Positions 9,640-16,634 of a stretch of 64,000 nt of DNA are shown piece after piece. The stretch is from Streptomyces physcomitrii. Its GTDB lineage: Bacteria > Actinomycetota > Actinomycetes > Streptomycetales > Streptomycetaceae. The notes below the pieces were generated by a model. It was not told the DNA's origin. It worked only from the letters and a program-made list of their open reading frames with translations, and did not search any database. Made by a program: the position numbers and the translations under genes. Numbering within the stretch: the first letter of the stretch is position 1; each line of letters begins with the position of its first letter. The stretch spans positions 124,001 to 188,000 of the forward strand of contig NZ_JAAWWP010000005.1 of assembly GCF_012273655.1 (NCBI RefSeq). The letters run 5' to 3'.

Positions 9640-10907
9640 GCGGACTGCCCTCCGCAACGCGCGACTGGTTGACGGGTCCTGGGCTCGCCCGGCTCTGGGC
9701 GGGCGTACGCAAACGCCTGGAGAGCAACGGCGTACAGGCCACCGGCTCTCTCCGGCTGACCGCGATAAACCCCCAGGAACGCAACGACCTGTCGCTCCTC
9801 CTGGGCAAACCTCTCACCGGTGCCGCCGTGACCGTACGGCTCGACGTACTCGACGCACGGCTGCGCGCCTCGGCCGCCGGGCTCGGGCTCCGGCAGACCC
9901 TGGAGGAACTCGGCCCGCCCGTCACCGACCGCCGAGCCGCCCGCGCGGACGCGACGGCACGGCGGGAGCAGGTGTGGTCATCCCTCGCTTCGTCGCTGGA
10001 CGCCTCCCCGCTCGCCAGCCAGGAATGGGCCCGGCAGTGGTACGAGCTGTTGCGCCGGGCCGGCATTCCGCGAGGAGTGACGCCCGACGCGGCGGTGTGG
10101 ACACTCCAGCAGGCGATCCAGGTCCTCACCACCCTCCTCGGCCCCGAGCGGGGCGGCGCACGCGGCCGAGGAGAACTCGCCGCCATGGCCACCGGCTCCG
10201 CGCACGGCCTGGACGACGGCACATGGCTCGCCCGCCTCGTCCAACGCGGCGCCGCCCTCGCCCACGGCACCGAGTTCCCCGACGACGCGGCAGGTCGGCG
10301 CGCTCTGTGGCGGCTGGTGTCCGTCACGCCGGACGAGGTCTCCAGCACGGTGCTGACCTACGGGCTGCGCCCCGAAGGCGAGGGCTGGCGGGAGCGTGCC
10401 CTACGTGAGCGGGCCAAGCATCACGCCGAAGCGCACTTGACGCCGCGCGACCTACACTCACTGCGGCTGAGACTCCCCGCCGGAACACTCGTCCACATCT
10501 GCGAGAACCCGCGCGTGGTGGAAGCCGCGGCGGACGCGGCCTGCGTCCAGCCCCTGGTGTGCACGTCCGGCAGCGCCGCCACGGTGGTCTTCACCCTTCT
10601 CGACGCCCTCGCCGCCACAGGCTGCCACTTCGCGTACCACGGCGACTTCGACTGGCCGGGGATCGCTCTGACCAACCGGGTCATCCGCCGCTACGAAGCC
10701 CAGCCGTGGCGCATGGGCACCGCGGACTACGAGCACCTGGCCGCTCGCAGCCAGGCTGAAGGCATCCCTCAACTGGCGCTCGATGGCCAGCCGGTCAGCG
10801 CGGACTGGGACCCTGATCTCGCGCCGGCCATGACTGCCCTCGGCGTCGCACTCCATGAGGAGGCCACGCTCGGCCTCTTGGTGGCCGACCTTTCACGCCT
10901 GGCGTAG
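9636..10907 (+). CDS. jetD: Wadjet nuclease JetD (TIGR02679; DUF3323/DUF2399-like)
   Basis: Effector nuclease of the Wadjet system, 423 residues from ATG 9636, which sits across the jetC stop. The N-terminal half is helical and DUF3323-like. The C-terminal half looks like a DUF2399 TOPRIM-type fold: a strand ending in Cys-Glu-Asn-Pro supplies the acidic residue, and after about 40 residues YHGDFDWPGI supplies the paired aspartates. These are the positions expected for metal binding in a Spo11/topoisomerase VI-like active site. In characterised systems JetD cuts plasmid DNA handed over by JetABC. It closes the operon; the next gene starts 166 bp downstream. The pair DUF2397/DUF2399 places this system in the non-type-I branch of Wadjet; I am not certain of the subtype number. 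Confidence 0.9.
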   Translation: MSGLPSATRDWLTGPGLARLWAGVRKRLESNGVQATGSLRLTAINPQERNDLSLLLGKPLTGAAVTVRLDVLDARLRASAAGLGLRQTLEELGPPVTDRRAARADATARREQVWSSLASSLDASPLASQEWARQWYELLRRAGIPRGVTPDAAVWTLQQAIQVLTTLLGPERGGARGRGELAAMATGSAHGLDDGTWLARLVQRGAALAHGTEFPDDAAGRRALWRLVSVTPDEVSSTVLTYGLRPEGEGWRERALRERAKHHAEAHLTPRDLHSLRLRLPAGTLVHICENPRVVEAAADAACVQPLVCTSGSAATVVFTLLDALAATGCHFAYHGDFDWPGIALTNRVIRRYEAQPWRMGTADYEHLAARSQAEGIPQLALDGQPVSADWDPDLAPAMTALGVALHEEATLGLLVADLSRLA

Positions 10908-10973
10908 AGACATCGGCACCATGCCGGACTCCGGGAGCCAAGCTGCTCTCAAGCCCCCGGCCTGGGTCGGTTC

Positions 10974-11000
10974 CCGACTCGGGCACCACTCCGGAGTCGG
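10974..11000 (+). terminator. Possible hairpin after jetD
   Basis: A 7-bp perfect inverted repeat (CCGACTC / GAGTCGG) with a 13-nt loop lies in the 166-bp gap between jetD and the NACHT gene. There is no T-run. It could attenuate read-through, or may be chance in GC-rich DNA. Nothing else stands out in this gap. Confidence 0.3.
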
Positions 11001-11073
11001 AAGCAAGTCCGGACCCAGCCAACTGCCGGGGCCGTAACCTCGACCAACTCCGCTGGATTACTGGGGTTGCCGT

Positions 11074-13821
11074 GTGAAAATGCCGCTCCGACCCGTGCCC
11101 GTGCCCACTGGAGATGACGTGACTATCGCGCACCTTGTGGCAGCGCCAGACCGGCAGCAGGCGCCGCTCAAGACTCTGGCTCACGTCGAGTTCCAACTGC
11201 GAGTGCTCGGGCTGCTCTGTGCCGCTGCGACCGGAAAACCTACCTCTTTGACTACACCGGGATCCCTCGATGTCTGGTCCCGCTACATCCTGCTACGGCG
11301 CAGTTCTCTGAGATGTGACATCTGTGAATCCGCCGCGCTTGACGTCGCCGACAGCATCAACACCGAGGTGGCTAAAGACACCTCGATCCGCCGAATGCGC
11401 AACCAGGTGTTCCACGGTGGCCCAGATCCGGAAAACGTAGACCTCGATGCACTCCATCAGGTTGTCTCAGCCAACGCGGACCACATCGTGGCGATCTATG
11501 CACACGGGCACGTCACCGAGCTGGAGCCGTTCTTCATTCCCATCAACGGCGAGCTCGCCGCCCTGCACGATTACTCCGAGGGATCCGCAACCTACTGGCC
11601 CCGCCACGGGCACGCGACCGATGTCACGCGGCCGGAGATCCTTGAGGCGCTCCAGAAGCTGGGGCCGCAACGCGGCGACCGGCTTCTGGAGAGCTTCGCG
11701 CTGGACATCCAGAAGGATCTGGACGGTTTCGCCGCACGGGAGTCAATCCAGACTCTCGTCGCCCCGCCCGAGCCAATCGTGGTGCGCTGGGATCTACGCA
11801 CGTCCGGTGGCACGATCCGGCGCGTCGACCGGTTCGAGCTGAATGCTGATCACGCCCGGGTCTGGCATTCCGAGTCGGGCACAAGGCCGTACAAGGCATT
11901 CCTAGCGGACATCTGCAATTGGGAGCTCCTCAAGGAACGACTCCTGGAGGAGCTCGAGGAGCAGGTAACGGAAGAGAGTCTGATCAGGGAGGAGCTATTC
12001 CCGGATCTCAAGCAGCATGTCCCCGATGTGTCTGCGCGGGTCTGTGTCGCAGATGGTCCGTTCGGAGATGGCAGCGACGTCACCATCACTCAAGCGTGTG
12101 AGCGGATCGCCGCCCGGACCGGCATCTACAGTTCGTACACGAACCTCATCACGCTCACCGGTGAGGCCGGATCAGGCAAAACGCATAGCCTGCTGCAGTT
12201 TGCTCGGGAGTCACTCGCCCGTGGCGGGGAGCTCGCCCCCATTTCGATCTACATCTCGTCGAGCGGGAAGAGTGCAAACAGCCTCGACACGCTTCTCGAC
12301 GCCAGTATGGGGCGTACGTTGATTCTCAACTCGCGTTCCGTGCTGGCGCTGTGCCGCGCGGGTCTGGCGATTCTGGTGATCGACGGCTTCGACGAGTTGC
12401 TCGGCTTCCGTACCTACGACAACCCACTGAGCGGTCTGAGGCCGATCCTGGACGCACTGCGCGGCCGGGGAACAGTGATCCTGTCTGCGCGGTCAAGCTA
12501 CTCTGAAGCCCGCCTCCGTCAGGACCTGGAACTTCACGCCTCGATGGACTGGCCGCCATATGTGACGACGCTCGAGCTCCTGCCATGGCGGCCGGAAGAA
12601 CTACGGGAACTCACCCACAGACTCCCTGCCGAGGAAGCCCGGGCCAAGATGTCCCCGGAGATTCGGCAGATGTTGACTACACCGTTCTTCTGTCTAGCCT
12701 TCGCGGTCTGGGCACGGACCGATAAGTCGCTGGAGTTCTTGCAGTTTGTCGTCGAGACCTACCTACAGCGCGAACGGCGCAAGCAGCCTGGCCAGGCCGG
12801 CGTCGAACTCTTCAGCTCGGGAGTGCTTGCCGACATCTTCTCCGAGGTTGCGGAAATGATCGCCCGGAACGCGGTTGCGGAAGTCTCGGAAGACGATCTT
12901 GAGTTGGCAGCGTCACAAGCTCTGGACCGTGACCTCACGAAAGAGGAGAAGCGTCGGCTGATCGCGCTGTGCGGAATGAGCGCCGAATGGGCGGAGAATG
13001 AACTCTCGTTCAAGTTCACTCACCTCGCCATCGCCGAGCAGTTCCTCGCCCGGCAGGTTGCCCGGCTGCCGCTCGACCAGGCAGCCTCCCTGTTGTTCAG
13101 CGTTGCCATCTCGGGGCTCTGCGCGCAGCTGATCGTCTCGATTTGGCGAACGGAGCGTGGCAACGTGCCGACCGAACTGATCGCCGCACTCCAGGAAAAG
13201 GTGACCGCCGCCGAGCCCTACGACCAGCGTCTACCTGGGGCGATCAGTCTCGGCGAGCTGTGGGCGAAGATTCACGGAACCGGTGACGGCCCTCGCTCCG
13301 TGCGGCGGATCACGGTCGAGTCTCTAGAGCTCGGTGGCTCCGGCCGGGTTTCACTCGAGGAGGCGCATGTCCAAAACCTGACCGTGGGGCCAGATATTGA
13401 GCTTCGGCTGGCCTCCAGCCGCGTCGATAGACTGGATCTGTCGAAGTCGACGGGCGTCGCCCTGGTGGGAGACTCCTACAAACAGGTGCTCGAGTTGCTG
13501 ACGCAAGACGAGTTGGCGGTTGGGCAGTCGAGGATCAAACACGCGCTCGGGCTGGCCGAGGAAGTTACCGAAGACATCACCGAGATCGACAGCTACTTCA
13601 AGTCGAACATCGCCCTCGCCAGGGGGCCAATCATTGTGAACTCGCGTGATTTCGCACCCGACGACAACCGGCTCAACTGGGTTCGAGAATACGGTCTCGA
13701 CGCTTGGCAGGGCTTCGTCCGCAGGATGCAGGAGGAAGGAAAAATCACTCTTGAAAAGGTGAATGCGAGTGGGCGCCAGAAAGTGCGACTGCGCCTGACG
13801 GAGGCATTCGACGAGCAGTGA
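11074..13821 (+). CDS. NACHT-type STAND NTPase with candidate N-terminal HEPN motif
   Basis: 915-residue probable anti-phage/anti-plasmid sensor-effector. The central NTPase is clear: Walker A GEAGSGKT at residues 363-370, Walker B with NACHT-type acidic cluster AILVIDGFDEL at 432-442, and a sensor-like VILSARSS about 45 residues later. The N-terminal helical domain contains Arg-Asn-x3-His (RNQVFH, 109-114), the R-x4-H pattern of HEPN ribonucleases, so RNA cleavage after activation is a reasonable hypothesis. The C-terminal part has no obvious leucine-rich or TPR repeats and ends with a winged-helix-like segment (ITLEKVNASGRQKVRLRL). Codon use is visibly less GC-biased than in the jet genes, a sign of separate transfer. 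GTG 11074 is the longest start; GTG 11119 has a better GGAG spacing and may be the real one. The activating ligand is unknown. Confidence 0.8.
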   Translation: MKMPLRPVPVPTGDDVTIAHLVAAPDRQQAPLKTLAHVEFQLRVLGLLCAAATGKPTSLTTPGSLDVWSRYILLRRSSLRCDICESAALDVADSINTEVAKDTSIRRMRNQVFHGGPDPENVDLDALHQVVSANADHIVAIYAHGHVTELEPFFIPINGELAALHDYSEGSATYWPRHGHATDVTRPEILEALQKLGPQRGDRLLESFALDIQKDLDGFAARESIQTLVAPPEPIVVRWDLRTSGGTIRRVDRFELNADHARVWHSESGTRPYKAFLADICNWELLKERLLEELEEQVTEESLIREELFPDLKQHVPDVSARVCVADGPFGDGSDVTITQACERIAARTGIYSSYTNLITLTGEAGSGKTHSLLQFARESLARGGELAPISIYISSSGKSANSLDTLLDASMGRTLILNSRSVLALCRAGLAILVIDGFDELLGFRTYDNPLSGLRPILDALRGRGTVILSARSSYSEARLRQDLELHASMDWPPYVTTLELLPWRPEELRELTHRLPAEEARAKMSPEIRQMLTTPFFCLAFAVWARTDKSLEFLQFVVETYLQRERRKQPGQAGVELFSSGVLADIFSEVAEMIARNAVAEVSEDDLELAASQALDRDLTKEEKRRLIALCGMSAEWAENELSFKFTHLAIAEQFLARQVARLPLDQAASLLFSVAISGLCAQLIVSIWRTERGNVPTELIAALQEKVTAAEPYDQRLPGAISLGELWAKIHGTGDGPRSVRRITVESLELGGSGRVSLEEAHVQNLTVGPDIELRLASSRVDRLDLSKSTGVALVGDSYKQVLELLTQDELAVGQSRIKHALGLAEEVTEDITEIDSYFKSNIALARGPIIVNSRDFAPDDNRLNWVREYGLDAWQGFVRRMQEEGKITLEKVNASGRQKVRLRLTEAFDEQ

Positions 13822-14151
13822 CGCGGACAGGCCCGTCACCGTGCTGGCAGGCGACGGGTCACTCCGGCGGGGCAGCGATCTCCGCTCGACAGGCGTTGTA
13901 TCACCGAGAACCCGGAAGACCTCAACTCGGCGGTCGGCTCGGTGACATCCGTCGTCACCATCTTGCAAGGGACTCACCACTGCTGTGGCTGCGCTACACG
14001 GCTGATCCACGTTCGTACAGGACCCTGGGAGCCGTCTGGGAGCCAACCCGCTCTCCAAGCCCCTTCGACACGAACCGACACCGCCCCACACCAACAACCT
14101 GACCAGGCAAAACAGCAAACCAACCGTTGATGATCAAGACCGACCCTCATC
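13822..14151 (+). other. Intergenic region before the tRNA fragment; no gene seen
   Basis: About 330 bp without a convincing coding frame. The short open frames here lack family features and Streptomyces-like codon bias. It is the right-hand terminal part of the putative integrated element, just before the tRNA-derived scar. Confidence 0.5.
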
Positions 14152-14192
14152 CGGGACGAAGAGGTCGTGGGTTCAAATCCCGCCACCCCGAC
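14152..14192 (+). other. 3' fragment of tRNA-Pro(CGG): candidate attachment site (attR)
   Basis: The sequence contains the 3' half of a tRNA: the last bases of the anticodon loop with CGGGA, the anticodon-stem 3' strand CGAAG, variable loop AGGTC, a 5-bp T stem with loop TTCAAAT (GTGGG / CCCGC), the acceptor 3' strand CACCCCG and discriminator A. This agrees with my memory of Streptomyces tRNA-Pro(CGG). The matching 5' anticodon strand, D arm and 5' acceptor strand are absent: the bases before it (ACCCTCAT) do not pair. A 3' tRNA end on its own is the usual scar at the distal end of an element integrated into a tRNA gene, as with pSAM2-type actinomycete elements. The intact tRNA-Pro and an integrase should then lie to the left of this window. 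Confidence 0.8.
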
Positions 14193-14207
14193 AGTGAAGT
14201 ACCAGAT

Positions 14208-14242
14208 CAGGGACTTGATCCGCATCGCGGGTCGGGTCCCTG
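14208..14242 (+). terminator. Hairpin terminator behind the tRNA fragment
   Basis: A two-part stem: CAGGGAC pairs with GTCCCTG, and inside it GATCCGC pairs with GCGGGTC (one G-T), with a 3-nt loop. It starts 15 bp after the tRNA 3' end, as expected for the original terminator of a tRNA-Pro gene left in place on the chromosomal side of the scar. There is no T-run, which is common for Streptomyces terminators. Confidence 0.6.
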
Positions 14243-14438
14243 AGTGGTTTCTCGGCCTTCTTGGGAGTCGTTGGGGAGTCACCGTCCCTCTCCGTCCCGT
14301 TCCCCCTTGATTCTCGAAGCAGTCGGTTTTCGACGGTTCGGCGATCCGGTGATTCCGTGGGGAGGCCCTCACGGTGCCACCACCCGCGTACGCTCAGTGT
14401 GCCCGACTCACCAGCCGGACGGACGCACGAGGGACACC

Positions 14439-15839
14439 GTGGATCATCTCTTCACCGTCGACGGCCAGCGGGCCACGCCGATATCGCGGACCGGGCTGGC
14501 CGCCGAGAACCTGTTGGAGCGGCAGCACCTTCAGGAGTGGGTGATCGCTCATCCCCAGGTGCTCGGGGAGTCGGTGCTCGTGGTCACCGCGGAGTACGAC
14601 CGGTGGGCCGACACCGACGGGGTGCCGGCTCGTGACCGGCTGGATGTCCTCGGGCTGGATGCGACGGGGCGGCTCGTCGTGGTCGAGCTGAAGCGTGGCA
14701 CGGCTGACCGGGACGTTCACCTCCAGGCGATCACGTACGCCGCCCTGGTCTCGCGCTTCGACCTCGACACCCTCGCCCATGCGCACTGCGCCTTCCTGTC
14801 CCGTAGAGGGGAGGCACTTGACGTCGAGGTGTGCAGGCAGCGGCTGCTGGACCATGTGGACGGCGAGTGGAGCCCCGCGTTGCTCCAGCGTCCGCGGCAG
14901 GTCATCGTGGCCGCCGACTTTCCGAAACAGGTCACGCACTCCGTGGTCTGGCTCTCCGAGATGGGCATCGACATCGATCTCGTACAGGTCGGTCTGTGGC
15001 GGGTGGAGGGGCATCTCGTCGCCGGATTCACCAAGGTGTACCCGACTCCGGAGGTGGAGGAGTTCACGCTTGCTCCCGCCCGGGTCGAAGGCGAGGCGGT
15101 AGCCAGGAAGTTGCAGGAGCGCTCGCATTCACGCAAGGCCGTCCATGTGCTCGTCGATGCGGGCCTGCTGCCCGAGGGGACCAGGCTGCTGATGACGCCG
15201 CGCCACGGCGTCACGGAGGCCATCCGCGCCGACATCCGGTCCTGGGTGGCGCAGGACACCGCCCGAGCGGCCGCCACCTGGACCAATGACACCGCCAAAC
15301 CCCTGCTCTGGGACGCGGACGGAGCCGCCTACTCCCCCACCGGGCTCGCCAACCACATCTTCACCAGCGTGACCGGCCGCAGCGTGGACGGCATCCAGGG
15401 AACGAAGTGGTGGGACGTGGACACCGCCCACGTGCCCGCCGGTGTCGACCCCGAAGCATGGGCGACGCTGGCGGGCTCCGACCTGACCGCTCTGGCCCGA
15501 CAGGTCACCGGCACCCGCAAGGACTGGACCGAGCTGCACACCCTGCTCGGCGGTGTCACCGCAGGTCGGTGGACCACGTATGGCGATCTGGCGACGGTGG
15601 TCGGCAGCCATCCGGTCCCCATAGGCCAGCACCTCAGGGCCTGCGGCCGATGTCCGAGCCCCTGGCGCGTCCTCACGGCCACCGGAGAAGTCAGCCCCGG
15701 CTTCCAATGGCCCGACCCCGCGCGTACGGACACGGCCGCTTCTGTCCTGGCGGGGGAAGGCGTGCGTTTCGACGGAGGAACCGCCGACCCGGAGCAGCGC
15801 ATGCGCGAGGAAGAACTCCGGCAGCTCCTCGACGGCTGA
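14439..15839 (+). CDS. PD-(D/E)XK (NucS/DUF91-like) nuclease - RAMA-like - alkyltransferase-like fusion
   Basis: 466-residue protein with three recognisable parts. Residues 25-110 look like a PD-(D/E)XK nuclease of the NucS/DUF91 kind: LQEWVIAHPQVLGE, Asp69 in DRLDVLGLD, Glu83-x-Lys85 in VVVELKRG, and QAITYAA at 96-102. Residues about 243-325 (LLPEGTRLL ... YSPTGLANHIF ... GTKWWDV) resemble the RAMA domain found in restriction-modification proteins. Residues about 362-420 resemble the helix-turn-helix half of O6-alkylguanine transferases (GRWTTYGDLATVVGS), but the PCHR active site is replaced by RCPSPWRV, as in non-catalytic ATL proteins. It probably binds modified or damaged DNA and cuts it; this is inference. 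GTG 14439 is chosen (AGGGA 4 bp upstream) although the frame is open from 14244. It is the first gene on the chromosomal side of the tRNA scar. Confidence 0.65.
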   Translation: MDHLFTVDGQRATPISRTGLAAENLLERQHLQEWVIAHPQVLGESVLVVTAEYDRWADTDGVPARDRLDVLGLDATGRLVVVELKRGTADRDVHLQAITYAALVSRFDLDTLAHAHCAFLSRRGEALDVEVCRQRLLDHVDGEWSPALLQRPRQVIVAADFPKQVTHSVVWLSEMGIDIDLVQVGLWRVEGHLVAGFTKVYPTPEVEEFTLAPARVEGEAVARKLQERSHSRKAVHVLVDAGLLPEGTRLLMTPRHGVTEAIRADIRSWVAQDTARAAATWTNDTAKPLLWDADGAAYSPTGLANHIFTSVTGRSVDGIQGTKWWDVDTAHVPAGVDPEAWATLAGSDLTALARQVTGTRKDWTELHTLLGGVTAGRWTTYGDLATVVGSHPVPIGQHLRACGRCPSPWRVLTATGEVSPGFQWPDPARTDTAASVLAGEGVRFDGGTADPEQRMREEELRQLLDG

Positions 15840-15947
15840 GAGCCTTCATCGTTCTCAACAACCCCACGGAGGACGGGAATTGCCGCAGGGCCCGGGCGAT
15901 AGGGGTCGAAGGGAGACCTCACGACCTGCGGTGAGCCAAGGCGTCAC

Positions 15948-15953
15948 TACGAT
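15948..15953 (+). promoter_or_regulatory. Candidate -10 box of a leaderless promoter
   Basis: TACGAT lies 8 bp before ATG 15962, with no ribosome-binding site between. This spacing puts the transcription start at or beside the A of the start codon, a common leaderless arrangement in Streptomyces. The promoter seems preserved although the gene behind it is broken. Confidence 0.45.
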
Positions 15954-15961
15954 CACCCCCC

Positions 15962-16634
15962 ATGGACTGGCTGGAGCGCGCCGCGACGTTGCGGCAGTGG
16001 AGTCGGCAGTCCCGGCACCGGAGTACGGGAGCTTCGGGCCAGCCGAGCCACCGGGCGGCTGGTGCCGGAGCTGCGGGCGGCCCTCCACCGGGAACCGTCG
16101 CTGCTGGGCCGCATGGCACGGGTGCTGCTGGACCTGCACTTCCCGCCCTCGCTGCACCAGGACCTGTGCGAAGCCGTGGGCCTGGAGCTGGAGTTGGCGG
16201 AGACGGATGCCCTCGCTCCCTCCACGCGGCAACCGCGGGATCGACGCATGAGGGAACTGGTGCTGACGGCCTACGAGTACCAGTGCGCCTTCTGCGGTTA
16301 CGACGGCATGATCGGCGCGGTGCCGGTCGGCTTGGAGGCTGCGCATGTGCGGTGGTGGGCGTTCGACGGGCCCGACGACATCGACAACGGGCTGTGCCTG
16401 TGCTCGCTGCACCACAAGCTCTTCGACAAGGGCATCCTCGGTATAGGGGACGGCCACCGCATTCTGGTCTCGCAGCGGTTCGTGGGCCGAAGCGCTGCCG
16501 CCCGCGCGCACGTCACCGCGCTCGCGGACCGTCCGATCCTCGGCCCTCAAAACGGAATCCCACCCGTCGCGGCGACGCACCGCTCGTGGCATACCAGCCA
16601 GGTATTCCAAGGTTCCCCGCGGAGCGTTGCCTAG
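15962..16634 (+). pseudogene. Internally deleted sulfur-binding-domain HNH endonuclease relic (ScoMcrA/SprMcrA-like)
   Basis: The first codons (MDWLERAATLRQWSR) match the N-terminus of HNH restriction endonucleases that recognise phosphorothioate DNA. Instead of the expected sulfur-binding domain, the sequence jumps to a later block in the +1 frame, from about base 16000 (GTGVRELRASRATGRLVPEL), and then runs intact to the end. The C-terminal HNH domain is complete: CAFCGYDG, LEAAHVRWWAFDGPDDIDNG and CLCSLHHKLFDKGIL. So roughly 130-150 residues and the frame were lost in one deletion (size judged from remembered homologues). A 190-residue HNH-only protein could still start at 16062, but without a reader domain it is unlikely to be a useful restriction enzyme. 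Its TAG stop shares the CTAG at 16631-16634 with the oppositely oriented neighbour. Confidence 0.7.

Noticed and set aside
14100..14192. A complete tRNA-Pro gene.
   Set aside because: Only the 3' part folds. The 5' acceptor strand, D arm and 5' anticodon strand are missing, and the preceding bases do not pair.
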